In this document: in pieces, positions 1-8,823 of the stretch
Numbering within the stretch: the stretch's first letter is position 1
Layout of the letters: every line of letters starts with the position of its first letter
DNA from: Bacteroidota bacterium
GTDB taxonomy: Bacteria; Bacteroidota; Bacteroidia; Bacteroidales; UBA10428
NCBI GenBank assembly: GCA_016699695.1
Contig: CP065006.1
Span: forward strand, 930,001-994,000
Direction: 5' to 3'
DNA length: 64,000 bases
The notes under the pieces: generated by a model
What the model was told of the DNA's origin: nothing
Databases searched by the model: none
Seen by the model: only the letters and a program-made list of their open reading frames with translations
Program-made: the position numbers and the translations under genes

Positions 1-1294
1 CTTCTACACTCATTTCGTCTTTGGTTCGATGGATATCAGCAAGCTGTTCAGCCTGTTTTAGAAATGCCGGGTGAGTGACAATTAAAAAAGCTGGCATTTC
101 CATGGCATGTATGTTTTGGTTAGCTACCCAACCTACATCCTGAAGCTTTGTATCGGCAAATATGGGCGAAGGAAAACTTCCGGAGTTTTTTACAACGAGG
201 TACTCACGTAATTCCGAACTTTCGGCTGTCAAGCTCAATTGCGTTCCATTCAAAGTAGAATTGAGTTTTACAATTTCGGTCGGACTTGTAATGTCCCAAA
301 CCTGGTGGCCAGAAGTGGCATTCTGCAGGTTGAATCTGGTTATGTTTCCCTCTCCAACCGTTTCTCTGTCGCGAAAATAAAATTCATCACCCTCAATAAT
401 AAGCTGGCAACGGGTATGCATTCTTATATAATCGACATAAGACAAGGAATTCGGATCGCTTGCGCTAAACCGAAAGTTTATGTTCAATTGTTCAGAATTG
501 GAAACAAACTCTGTTGATGTTGCACTGGAACGGGCATAGGTAGCTTCGACATCGTTAATATTTACAGGGGTAAAGTTCATTCGTGAAAGAAAACTCCCGT
601 TAGCATAAACTTCAACTGTTTGTGAATATTCAGACCTCACCGCCACCATGGTTTCAACCAGAACCGGGTGCCCGGACACATAGTTTTTTGCTACGAATTG
701 TTTCGTTAGGTTATCGCCTGCAATTTGATCGCCAAACCATAATCTTCCTGAATTAATCAGGTTAATTTTTTCTTCTTCATAAAAATCTATCCAATCGTAA
801 GTCGATTGAGTAAAGTCAGGATTCAAACCAGCACCGCTTAAAGTCTCAATGCGCTTTCCAGGGCCGAATGAGGTAGTGAGAAAATAATAATTCGCGAGTG
901 CATAATCGTGCACATCTTGTTTAAAACTTTGGTCGGTTGCATTGTAATACATACCCTTAACCCCTTCGGCATAAAATAGGTAGTAATCGTCTGACCCAAA
1001 ATCGGTATCGTTACTTGAATAAATGGATAGTTCCTCGAGGTCGTCGACAAAGGCATCGTTTACTTTTTCCGACAATTGGCGGCTGTTTCCTGCATAAATC
1101 CTTATATTTTCGGGTGTTTCGAACCCTATACTTTTTAGCTCGCTGTAGCTAATCCTGTATACTCCCGTCTCAGAGATTTTAACCTTATACCACTTTCCGG
1201 TTGATAAAACCGAGCCGGCTTTAAAGCCTTGCTGCCCAAAAACAGAAATGGAAACAACAGTTAACAGTATAAAAAGCGTTTGTCTGAAATTCAT
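1..1294 (-). CDS. porU: PorU, type IX secretion C-terminal signal peptidase (N-terminal part, cut by window edge)
   Basis: Reading leftward from the ATG at 1294-1292 gives 431 uninterrupted codons that run off the window. The protein opens with a signal peptide (MNFRQTLFILLTVVSISVFG, then QQG). An N-terminal region of the kind seen in PorU follows (GKWYKVKISETGVYRISYSE, residues about 34-53), then the start of the gingipain-like C25 peptidase domain near residue 400 (MEMPAFLIVTHPAF...QAEQLADIHR). In this family PorU is the cell-surface sortase that removes type IX C-terminal signals and attaches cargo to anionic LPS. The catalytic His and Cys would lie beyond the window and cannot be checked. 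It is divergent from the PorP/SprF-gldJ genes, 80 bp away. porU next to gldJ is also known from Flavobacterium, which supports the call. Confidence 0.85.
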   Translation of the reverse strand, partial: MNFRQTLFILLTVVSISVFGQQGFKAGSVLSTGKWYKVKISETGVYRISYSELKSIGFETPENIRIYAGNSRQLSEKVNDAFVDDLEELSIYSSNDTDFGSDDYYLFYAEGVKGMYYNATDQSFKQDVHDYALANYYFLTTSFGPGKRIETLSGAGLNPDFTQSTYDWIDFYEEEKINLINSGRLWFGDQIAGDNLTKQFVAKNYVSGHPVLVETMVAVRSEYSQTVEVYANGSFLSRMNFTPVNINDVEATYARSSATSTEFVSNSEQLNINFRFSASDPNSLSYVDYIRMHTRCQLIIEGDEFYFRDRETVGEGNITRFNLQNATSGHQVWDITSPTEIVKLNSTLNGTQLSLTAESSELREYLVVKNSGSFPSPIFADTKLQDVGWVANQNIHAMEMPAFLIVTHPAFLKQAEQLADIHRTKDEMSVE

Positions 1295-1374
1295 TTTATT
1301 TTATGTTATCGGCATCATTATTTAATAAAACAATATTTTTAACGTTAGTTTCATTTATATATTGCTATTAACAA

Positions 1375-2307
1375 ATGATTAGCATAAAGTGGCTTCTACT
1401 TGCAATTCTTTTTTTTGTTCCAGGCAACAGCAAACTCCTGGCGCAAAACTATTTTGTATCCAATCTATACCACAACCTGGTTTTTTCCAACCCGGCTTAT
1501 GCCCTTTATACCGATTTTTCTACGGTGCATCTGAATTACCGCAACCAATGGCCCTCGAGCACGCAGTACACCAGCTACGGTGCTGCCGGCTTTTATGTGG
1601 TTGAAAATCTCAACAGCAGCTTTGGTGCCATAGTAAATTACGACAACGAATACCAGGGTACATTTACCCGAACTGCCATTGGAGGTAACTATGCCTACAA
1701 AATGCAAACAGGACACCGGAGCCATTTGCTATTCGGCCTCCAGGCCTATTATAACCTGGCTTCAGCGAATTACTCACGTCTGGTATTTGAAAACCCTGCT
1801 GCAGCAGTGCCAGCAAACCAACAGAGTAGTTATACCTCAATTTCAAGTGGAATTGGCCTGTTACTCAACGAAGAACATTTTATAGGCTTTTCCGTTCTCA
1901 ATTTATTACCCACCGCAACTAATTTATCCGAAGAAATCCGCTTGCAGGTAAGCTATCGGGGATTAATACAACCTCGGGGATATTACAACGACTTACAGTA
2001 TGAACCCCTTGTGAATATTAGTTCCAATTTAATCAAAACCGAAGCTTATTACGGCATGTCGGTAGTTTATTCCGGCTTAAAAGGCGGATTAATCCTTCGC
2101 CAAAATATGTTTCGCCTGAATACGTTAATAATTTTGTTAGGAATTTCTTTTGAAAACTACGATATTGTTTACACCAATGATATAAATTTGTCTGGAGTGG
2201 TTTCTGTCAACCCAAAAATGGCAGCACATGAAGTAACTTTTTTAGCGAAATTTAAGTATAAAGCAAGAAGTAAACGAAAGGGGGCAATAAAATGCCCGGA
2301 CATATAG
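1375..2307 (+). CDS. PorP/SprF-family type IX secretion outer-membrane protein
   Basis: 310 residues with a signal peptide ending near LLAQ (residue 24). The family's opening pattern follows directly: NYFVSNLYHNLVFSNPAYA, then HLNYRNQWP, with alternating aromatic/polar beta-strands to the end, as in an outer-membrane barrel. PorP/SprF proteins are partners of the type IX machinery; some members help secrete particular adhesins, others belong to the core PorKLMN complex. Lying 54 bp upstream of gldJ on the same strand, it is probably co-transcribed with it. The tail (residues about 296-310) is Lys/Arg-rich. Which paralogue this is (PorP proper or an SprF-like accessory) cannot be decided from sequence alone. 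Confidence 0.75.
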   Translation: MISIKWLLLAILFFVPGNSKLLAQNYFVSNLYHNLVFSNPAYALYTDFSTVHLNYRNQWPSSTQYTSYGAAGFYVVENLNSSFGAIVNYDNEYQGTFTRTAIGGNYAYKMQTGHRSHLLFGLQAYYNLASANYSRLVFENPAAAVPANQQSSYTSISSGIGLLLNEEHFIGFSVLNLLPTATNLSEEIRLQVSYRGLIQPRGYYNDLQYEPLVNISSNLIKTEAYYGMSVVYSGLKGGLILRQNMFRLNTLIILLGISFENYDIVYTNDINLSGVVSVNPKMAAHEVTFLAKFKYKARSKRKGAIKCPDI

Positions 2308-2361
2308 TTATAAATGAAAATAATTGTAATTTAGTAAGTAAAGAACATAAAACGTTTTATC

Positions 2362-3855
2362 ATGAAATTTAAGCTGTCTGCTTTTGCAATTGTTGCTATC
2401 CTGGCTGCGATTCTCACCTCATGTGGTGGTGGTAAAGGTAAAGGAGTTTCTTCTACCACTAACTGGGAATATAACGATCCGGACAATGGTGGTTTCGAAG
2501 TCATTAGTGCCATTGAGCAAGAAACAGGTCCGGGACTTGTTTTAATTCAGGGTGGTAACTTTACCATGGGACGTGTCGAACAAGATGTAATGTACGAATG
2601 GAACAACTCACCCCGTCGGGTAACTGTTTCTTCCTTTTACCTCGATGAAACAGAAGTACGCAACGTCGATTACCGTGAATACCTGCATTGGATTTCACGT
2701 GTTTTTGTCGATTACCCGCAGGTTTACCGCAATGCGTTGCCAGATTCACTGGTTTGGCGCAGAGCGATGGCTTACAACGAACCTTATGTTCAGTACTACT
2801 TCCGTCACCCCTCTTACAACGAGTATCCTGTTGTGGGAGTTAGCTGGCTTCAGGCTACCGACTATTGCGCCTGGCGTACCGACCGTGTAAATGAAATGAT
2901 ATTAATCCGTGAAGGAATTCTCGAAGCAGATCCTAACCAGATAAACGAAGAAAACTACAATACAGAAGCTTATCTTGCCGGACAATACGAAGGCGTTGTG
3001 CGTCAGAACCGTCCAAGTCTTGACCCCAATAAAGACTCCAGACGGGTTATGCTTGAAGACGGCATTCTTTTACCTAAATACCGCCTCCCCTCCGAAGCTG
3101 AATGGGAATTTGCTGCCCTTGCTCTTATTGGCAATTCCTACGAAGAAAGAGTATACGAACGTCGTATTTATCCATGGAATGGTCACCATTTAAGGCAGGA
3201 TATGAAAGACAATCGTGGTGAAATGCGCGCCAATTATGTTCGCGGACGTGGTGATATGATGGGTGTTGCCGGCGATTTGAATGACAATGCTTCTATCCCT
3301 GGTCCGGTTAATTCATACTGGCCAAACGATTATGGCCTTTACAACATGGCTGGTAATGTGAATGAATGGGTTCAGGATGTATACCGACCACAGACTTTCG
3401 AAGAGTTTGATGAGTTTAACCCCTTCCGTGGAAACGTATTTACTCAACTAAAACGCGACGAAGAAGGCAATATAGCCGAGAAAGACAGCCTTGGCCGTTT
3501 GCAATACGTCGAAGTTCCTGAAGAAGAAGCCATTAACCGTTGGAACTACAAAAAAGCCGATTACCGTAACTACCGCGATGGCGATCATGAATCAAGCATC
3601 ATTGAAGGTGGAGACTGGTATGCAGGAGCCAAAGAGCAACAAAGAGGTTCCAGCCGTATGTATAAACTAGCACCCGGCGACGAAGGTTCGCTTATTTCCG
3701 ACAATACCCGTGTATACAAAGGCGGATCGTGGAGAGACAGAGCCTATTGGTTAAGCCCAGGAGCACGCCGCTATTTAGATGAGAAATCATCTCGCGACGA
3801 CTTAGGATTCCGCTGTGCAATGATTCGGGTAGGTAGCCCTGCAGGACAAAAATAA
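2362..3855 (+). CDS. gldJ: GldJ, gliding/type IX secretion lipoprotein with SUMF1 (formylglycine-enzyme-like) domain
   Basis: 497 residues. It begins with a lipoprotein signal whose lipobox is LTSC (Cys21), followed by a Gly/Lys-rich linker. The rest is a formylglycine-generating-enzyme/SUMF1 fold: GPGLVLIQGGNFTMG at about 53-67, FYLDETEVRN, YPVVGVSWLQATDYCAWRTD, LPKYRLPSEAEWEFAAL, YNMAGNVNEWVQD and the terminal GGSWRDRAYWLSPGARRYLD...GFRCA. GldJ is an outer-membrane lipoprotein that stabilises GldK and is needed for gliding and secretion in Flavobacterium; no enzymatic role is established. The related GldK/PorK is less likely, because the N-terminal sequence pattern and the porU and murF neighbours fit gldJ and no porL/gldL follows. 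A strong terminator lies 20 bp downstream. Confidence 0.82.
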   Translation: MKFKLSAFAIVAILAAILTSCGGGKGKGVSSTTNWEYNDPDNGGFEVISAIEQETGPGLVLIQGGNFTMGRVEQDVMYEWNNSPRRVTVSSFYLDETEVRNVDYREYLHWISRVFVDYPQVYRNALPDSLVWRRAMAYNEPYVQYYFRHPSYNEYPVVGVSWLQATDYCAWRTDRVNEMILIREGILEADPNQINEENYNTEAYLAGQYEGVVRQNRPSLDPNKDSRRVMLEDGILLPKYRLPSEAEWEFAALALIGNSYEERVYERRIYPWNGHHLRQDMKDNRGEMRANYVRGRGDMMGVAGDLNDNASIPGPVNSYWPNDYGLYNMAGNVNEWVQDVYRPQTFEEFDEFNPFRGNVFTQLKRDEEGNIAEKDSLGRLQYVEVPEEEAINRWNYKKADYRNYRDGDHESSIIEGGDWYAGAKEQQRGSSRMYKLAPGDEGSLISDNTRVYKGGSWRDRAYWLSPGARRYLDEKSSRDDLGFRCAMIRVGSPAGQK

Positions 3856-3875
3856 TATCTGCTTAATAGAATATA

Positions 3876-3912
3876 AAGGGTGTTTCATCGAATTGAAACA
3901 CCCTTTTTTTTG
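3876..3912 (+). terminator. Rho-independent terminator of gldJ
   Basis: Perfect 11-bp stem AAGGGTGTTTC (3876-3886) / GAAACACCCTT (3895-3905) with an 8-nt loop, running directly into a T tract. It lies 20 bp after the gldJ stop codon, so murF (start 3986) probably has its own promoter. Confidence 0.85.
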
Positions 3913-3985
3913 CCTTTGCGGACAAAAAGAATTCGGAATAGCCACACATCATAAGTTTATTATAGACTCTATCGAACGCTAAAGC

Positions 3986-5272
3986 ATGATTGAATTACTC
4001 CACAAAAAACTTGAAGAGGCAGACTATAAGGTTTGCACCGATTCTCGCAATATTACCCCCGGTTCGCTCTTCTTTGCTCTAAAGGGAGAACATTTCGACG
4101 GGAACCAATATGCACAAGATGCCTTGCAAAAAGGAGCTCTGGCGGTTGTAATTGACAATCCGGCATGCCATAAGGATGGTTGCATCCTTGTAAGCAATTC
4201 GCTGACTGCCTTGCAGGAACTTGCAAGAACCTATAGACAGAAACAACTTTTTAAAACTCTTGCACTTACCGGATCAAATGGAAAAACAACCACCAAGGAG
4301 TTAATTCGTGCGGTGTTAGAAAAAAAATTCAAGTGCCATGTGACGAAAGGAAATCTGAATAATCATATTGGTGTTCCTCTTACGATTCTATCGGCTCCGA
4401 AGGATACTGAAATTCTGGTAACCGAGATGGGAGCCAATCATATCGAAGAGATTGAACAACTATGCCAGATTGCACTGCCTGATATGGGGCTGATTACCAA
4501 TATAGGGAAGGCACATCTCGAAGGTTTTGGCGGAGTCGAGGGCGTAATCAGGGCTAAATCTGAACTTTACCAATTCCTGATGCAAAGGAAGGGTACCATT
4601 TTTCTGCACGAAACCGATACACTTCTTAAAAGCCTGATAAAAGACTATGCAAATGTTGTTTCGTATGGCAATTCTGAATCGGCCTGTTACCTAAAACAAA
4701 TCCTTGCCCGTGAAGGACTATCCATTGTTTTATCGGTCAATGGCGAAGACTACACGCTCCATACAAATTTGTTTGGCAATTACAATGTGTCCAACCTACT
4801 GGCAGCCTTGCGTATTGGTCTCTACTTCGATATACCGGTTGAGGATTGTCTTGAGGCGCTTACACTATACAAGCCTGAGAACAACCGCTCACAGTTTATA
4901 CAAACCGGCAAAGGCAACAGCCTGATTGTCGATTGCTACAATGCCAATCCGAGCAGCATGCAAGCAGCGCTAGGAAGTTTCCAGAACCACCCATCAACTC
5001 ACAAGATTCTGATCTTAGGCAGCATGAAAGAGCTGGGCGAGAGCTCCGAACATGAACATCTGGCTCTTCTGAATCAGGCAAGGCTTATCGATGCCGTTGA
5101 ATGTTTGCTGGTAGGTGAAGAGTTTTCGATGCTTAATTTGAACAAAGAAAAATATTTTGCAGATACCCCAAGCCTAATTAATTACATTAAAAAAAGCCAG
5201 ATAGAAAACAATTTGATTTTAATAAAAGGATCGAGGGCAAATCAATTGGAGCGGATAATTGAGTTTTTGTGA
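3986..5272 (+). CDS. murF: UDP-N-acetylmuramoyl-tripeptide--D-alanyl-D-alanine ligase (MurF)
   Basis: 428 residues, normal family length. MurF is a cytoplasmic ATP-dependent ligase that adds D-Ala-D-Ala to UDP-MurNAc-tripeptide, the last soluble step of the peptidoglycan precursor. Visible features are the N-terminal substrate domain (DSRNITPGSLFFALKGEHFDG, residues 19-39), the Mur-ligase P-loop TGSNGKTTTKE (95-105), the central NLNNHIGVPLTIL and EMGANHIEEI segments, and the C-terminal DCYNANPSSM...LGSMKELGE pattern. It sits alone downstream of the gldJ terminator. Its last 31 bases overlap the convergent response-regulator gene. The murF-gldJ-porU neighbourhood resembles that of other gliding Bacteroidota. 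Confidence 0.93.
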   Translation: MIELLHKKLEEADYKVCTDSRNITPGSLFFALKGEHFDGNQYAQDALQKGALAVVIDNPACHKDGCILVSNSLTALQELARTYRQKQLFKTLALTGSNGKTTTKELIRAVLEKKFKCHVTKGNLNNHIGVPLTILSAPKDTEILVTEMGANHIEEIEQLCQIALPDMGLITNIGKAHLEGFGGVEGVIRAKSELYQFLMQRKGTIFLHETDTLLKSLIKDYANVVSYGNSESACYLKQILAREGLSIVLSVNGEDYTLHTNLFGNYNVSNLLAALRIGLYFDIPVEDCLEALTLYKPENNRSQFIQTGKGNSLIVDCYNANPSSMQAALGSFQNHPSTHKILILGSMKELGESSEHEHLALLNQARLIDAVECLLVGEEFSMLNLNKEKYFADTPSLINYIKKSQIENNLILIKGSRANQLERIIEFL

Positions 5273-5697
5273 GGGGTCATTATTTTGAGTGCATCATCAA
5301 TTTCTTTAAACAAACGAACCGGTAGCATAGGTTTGATGAGGCATTTATGAAAACCGATTTTACGGCAATATTCCTGATCCATGCGCATGACGTCGGCAGT
5401 GTATGCCATCGCAATTGTTTGAGGTTGTGAATCGAATAAACTGTTAGCCACGTCGTATCCATTGGCCATAGGCATCACAATATCGATAAGTGCCAGAGAA
5501 ATAGTATGATTTTTTACAAGGTGAATGGCTTCCAGACCATTGTAGGCATGAAGAAGGTGTGCTCCGGTATTTTTAAATGATTTCTCCAGAAGAAGATGGC
5601 TATACACATCGTCGTCTGCAATTAAAAAAGTGAACCCTGTCCAATCAAACTTAACGTTGTTCAAAGCTGTAAGCATATTAAGCGACAAAAAAGTCAT
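5242..5697 (-). CDS. Single-domain response regulator (receiver only)
   Basis: 151 residues consisting only of a CheY-like receiver domain. The acidic cluster is DDD at 28-30, the phospho-acceptor is Asp72 in ALIDIVMPMANGYD, the switch Thr is in AYTAD (about 100) and the invariant Lys is in IKPM (about 122). There is no output domain, so it probably acts in a phosphorelay or by protein-protein contact. No cognate kinase is adjacent; the hybrid kinase at 37401 is the only hybrid kinase in the window but is far away. The first 20 residues precede the domain, and an internal Met8 is an alternative start. Its 3' end overlaps the end of murF by 31 bp in convergent orientation. Confidence 0.8.
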   Translation of the reverse strand: MTFLSLNMLTALNNVKFDWTGFTFLIADDDVYSHLLLEKSFKNTGAHLLHAYNGLEAIHLVKNHTISLALIDIVMPMANGYDVANSLFDSQPQTIAMAYTADVMRMDQEYCRKIGFHKCLIKPMLPVRLFKEIDDALKIMTPHKNSIIRSN

Positions 5698-5943
5698 GCA
5701 ACAATTTTGTCTGAAATAGTTTATTCATTCAGGTAACTTATAACCTGCCCATCCAACTATTTCCTTTTACCTGATACAACCCGCCACAAACAAATACTTC
5801 TACACATCAACAGGCACGGAACTGAATACACAAAAAATCATCCTGCACTTTGGGGGGTGAAATTTAGAACTATTCTTTCAACAAAACCAGATATTTTTTT
5901 TCGTTCATCAAAAAATAAATGTCAGTTGATTTCGAAAAACTAG

Positions 5944-7659
5944 CTACTCCTCCACTTCTAAGATAAATGCTTTGCTGTTAAAGCCAGGCAGAATGCCGTT
6001 GCTGACAATGGCCAGGTAACAACTATACTTTCCCATCATAGAAGGAGCTATGAATTTCAGATTGTAAGATAAGGTATCGCCGGGTGAAAGTGGTTCTTGA
6101 ATAAAGTCGAGGTACTGCAATGGTAAAAATTTCTTTCCATTATAGAGAGCCATGCAAAACCGCGGCGATAGACCCTTGTTCTGATCAAGGAAAATGCTAT
6201 CGGGTCGATTGTTCACTACTTTAACCGATATGCTCACAGAATCTGAGGCTATGGCCCCAATATCCTTTTTTTCTATCAGAACAGGAATGTTGTTGTACGA
6301 AACAAAATTATCGATTAGCCTGTAGGAATAGGACTCATTGGCAGATGTTTTTAAGCTGTCTTCAGCAGGACCCATTCCAAAAAGAATAACATCCTTACCT
6401 TGCACGCTATCGGTATAGCCCCACAGATCGAATTGATTTTTCCGGTACCAGATCATGTTGAGCGAGTGGGCAAATTCCCCCCCGGTATAAAAGCTGTATT
6501 TTGCCGGACGCTGGAAAGTGCTTGTAAATATTACCTTGCGTTCACCCGAAGCCGCCTTAATCTCTTTAGCCCAGGAGTCCCAATTATGAAATTCCTTTCC
6601 AAGGTTTATATGCGGAGGAAGAAGATCGACCACAAGCAAAATACGTGTAATCAGGAAGAGAATAAAAGTTGGAATAAAAAGAATCCTAACCCATTTTTTG
6701 GCCCTCTCCTTTGCTGCTATATTATTTACGGCAAGCAGCAAAAGTGGTATGTAACCAATGGCTGTCCAGTGTGCTTCGACATGCCCTTTAAAACTCATAA
6801 ACAGAAAGAAAATAAAGAACCCGTAGAAGTTTACTTTTAGAACGCGATCGAAAGAAATTGGTGCGGATTTAGCCTTCGCCGCAAAATAAAACAACAATAA
6901 ACCTATAAAAGGGCCTGCCAAAAGAACTTGCCCCACAAGGTAATTCAATGTATATTCTATTTTGTAGGCTTGCGACCTACTCACCAGATGGTACTCGAAA
7001 GTGGGGAAATTATTTTGCATTTGCCAGAAAAGATGCGGCAGCATGCCTACTGCTATCACAACCGGAATAATATAAAAGCTTCGCCGGCGCAGAATTGAAA
7101 CATTGGCAGCAAGCGTGAATATTAACACAAGTACACCATGGTATTTACTGTATAACATGGCAGTTCCTGCCAAGCCAAGCAATAAGGCCAGACCATAGGT
7201 ATTATACTTAAGGTATTTCTTGTAGAGGTATAAAAACAGGGCGGCAAAAAAGATAACCGGCAAATCGGGAATCGCCAGAAAGCCCCCTACATGCGAATGT
7301 ATCATGACAACCGATACCAATAGCATGATGAGTGTCGAAATACTTTTGAGTGTTTCTTCGGACAATAAAAAAATCAAATAAAGAGTTCCTGCCCCCATCA
7401 GAAGGGAAAATAAACGAACGCCAAGTTCATTGGGAAAAATTGAGTAGCCAGCTTTTATGAGTAAGGCAATGAGCGGTGGGTGATCGAAATAACCCCACGC
7501 CAGGTGCTGGGCATATAACCAATAATAAGCTTCATCGTGGGCTAGTTCGGTAAAGAATGCCTGCAGCAAGTTTATTACCAGCCAGATTAACAGAAATACA
7601 AACATAACCCGGCGAGGCTGTTTAATATCATCTAACTTAAGGCCAACTTTTTCTATCAT
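5944..7659 (-). CDS. PMT/ArnT-like (GT39/GT83-type) membrane glycosyltransferase
   Basis: 571 residues from the ATG at 7659. A longer reading from 7839 would add 60 residues unlike the family and would overlap the divergent gene at 7751, so the shorter start was chosen. The protein has about ten hydrophobic helices and a soluble C-terminal domain. The first periplasmic loop carries ELAHDEAYYW (residues 38-47) and GYFDHPPLIALL (about 56-67), the acidic and DHPP motifs typical of dolichyl/undecaprenyl-phosphate-mannose-dependent transferases. Such enzymes move a sugar from a polyprenyl-phosphate carrier to lipid A, protein or another glycan on the periplasmic face. The acceptor is unknown. It is divergent from the outer-membrane protein gene at 7751. 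Confidence 0.75.
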   Translation of the reverse strand: MIEKVGLKLDDIKQPRRVMFVFLLIWLVINLLQAFFTELAHDEAYYWLYAQHLAWGYFDHPPLIALLIKAGYSIFPNELGVRLFSLLMGAGTLYLIFLLSEETLKSISTLIMLLVSVVMIHSHVGGFLAIPDLPVIFFAALFLYLYKKYLKYNTYGLALLLGLAGTAMLYSKYHGVLVLIFTLAANVSILRRRSFYIIPVVIAVGMLPHLFWQMQNNFPTFEYHLVSRSQAYKIEYTLNYLVGQVLLAGPFIGLLLFYFAAKAKSAPISFDRVLKVNFYGFFIFFLFMSFKGHVEAHWTAIGYIPLLLLAVNNIAAKERAKKWVRILFIPTFILFLITRILLVVDLLPPHINLGKEFHNWDSWAKEIKAASGERKVIFTSTFQRPAKYSFYTGGEFAHSLNMIWYRKNQFDLWGYTDSVQGKDVILFGMGPAEDSLKTSANESYSYRLIDNFVSYNNIPVLIEKKDIGAIASDSVSISVKVVNNRPDSIFLDQNKGLSPRFCMALYNGKKFLPLQYLDFIQEPLSPGDTLSYNLKFIAPSMMGKYSCYLAIVSNGILPGFNSKAFILEVEE

Positions 7660-7750
7660 TCTGCGTATTTCTAATTCTTTAGCATAATTACTTGTTTCAA
7701 AAATAGTGTTTTTTAATTTAGCACCCTGTTTCGTTTTAATGGTTTGTAGC

Positions 7751-8752
7751 ATGAACAAAAAATTCGTCCTCCTTCTTTTTATCGCCTTTTTTGGTTTAAA
7801 AAACCAAGCGCAAGAAATACTATGGAATGCTGGTTTCAATGGTTTTCTGGATAATCGTGAGTATTTTAACCCTTACGCAATACCGCAGACTATTTTTGGG
7901 GCGAGAACCTTTGCGAGTGTTGGCATAAAAGTCGACGACCAAAGCGAATTTCATACAGGCGTCGATTTTTTGTACGAATTTGGGTCTTCACCCGACATCC
8001 GTAACCTTCAACCTATATTGTATTACAAGTACCGCAAAGATAACAAGCAACTCTGGATGGGTGCTTTTCCACGGAATCAAGTATATCACTTGCCTTCGGT
8101 GCTGCAAAATGATACTTTCGCTTATTACAATCCATACCTCGAAGGGCTTTATTTTAATTTAAATTATAAAAATGCGTATCAGAATATCTGGATCGACTGG
8201 ACATCGAGACAGACGACCGAGGTAAACGAAGCTTTTATGGCTGGCTTTTCCGGGGGGCTCAACCATCAAAAATACTTTGTCCGTTACGATTTTATGATGT
8301 CGCATGTAGCCGGAGTGGCCGAAGGACCTTCAGAAATTCGCGATAATGGTGGTCTTTTAGTGTTAGCAGGAATGAGCAAGTCCACTCCTTCATTTTTCGA
8401 TACCATTACAATAGGCACTGGTTTTGCTGGTTCGTACGATAGGTATAGAACCTACTACGATTTTCGATTCGGTTATGGAAGTTATTCGGAAATATACCTG
8501 CGGCATAACAACCTTGGCTTACGCTCCACACTATCGCTTGGAACCGGGCTTAATCTTATTGCGGGAGACCGCATGTACCTTGCAGAAGCTTATAGTCGAA
8601 CCGATTTCATCTATACCTTTATAAACTCCCCAAGAGTAAAGGGTTTTCTTGAATTCTCGGTACATATTCAACCAGGTGGTGTGAGGGATTACAGCCAAAA
8701 ATTTCAGGTAAATATTGCCATGGGGGGAAGAAAATCCATTCAACCGGAATAA
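7751..8752 (+). CDS. Putative outer-membrane beta-barrel protein of unknown function
   Basis: 333 residues from the ATG at 7751; an upstream reading from 7706 would add 15 residues before a clear signal peptide (MNKKFVLLLFIAFFGLKNQA). The mature part is rich in aromatic residues and alternating-polarity strands (YYKYRKDNKQLWMGAFPR, FRFGYGSYSEIYLRH), which suggests an outer-membrane barrel. I do not recognise a named family. It ends 71 bp before the Omp85-like gene on the same strand, so the two may be co-transcribed, and it is divergent from the PMT-like glycosyltransferase. Confidence 0.6.
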   Translation: MNKKFVLLLFIAFFGLKNQAQEILWNAGFNGFLDNREYFNPYAIPQTIFGARTFASVGIKVDDQSEFHTGVDFLYEFGSSPDIRNLQPILYYKYRKDNKQLWMGAFPRNQVYHLPSVLQNDTFAYYNPYLEGLYFNLNYKNAYQNIWIDWTSRQTTEVNEAFMAGFSGGLNHQKYFVRYDFMMSHVAGVAEGPSEIRDNGGLLVLAGMSKSTPSFFDTITIGTGFAGSYDRYRTYYDFRFGYGSYSEIYLRHNNLGLRSTLSLGTGLNLIAGDRMYLAEAYSRTDFIYTFINSPRVKGFLEFSVHIQPGGVRDYSQKFQVNIAMGGRKSIQPE

Positions 8753-8823
8753 GCTTCTACACCCCATAGCTTGTTTATCTCAATCGGGTACATTATCTTT
8801 CTGTAAATAAATACCAACAGATA

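Noticed and set aside
838..1056. Small minus-strand open frame inside the 5' region
   Set aside because: It is out of frame with the long porU reading on the same strand, which has a signal peptide and family motifs; the small frame has none.
2362..3855. Alternative call of PorK/GldK for the SUMF1 lipoprotein
   Set aside because: No porL/gldL follows, the neighbours are porU and murF, and the N-terminal sequence pattern fits GldJ.
6400..6840. 146-codon plus-strand open frame
   Set aside because: Antisense to the membrane transferase gene, whose motifs are clear; the product has no recognisable features.
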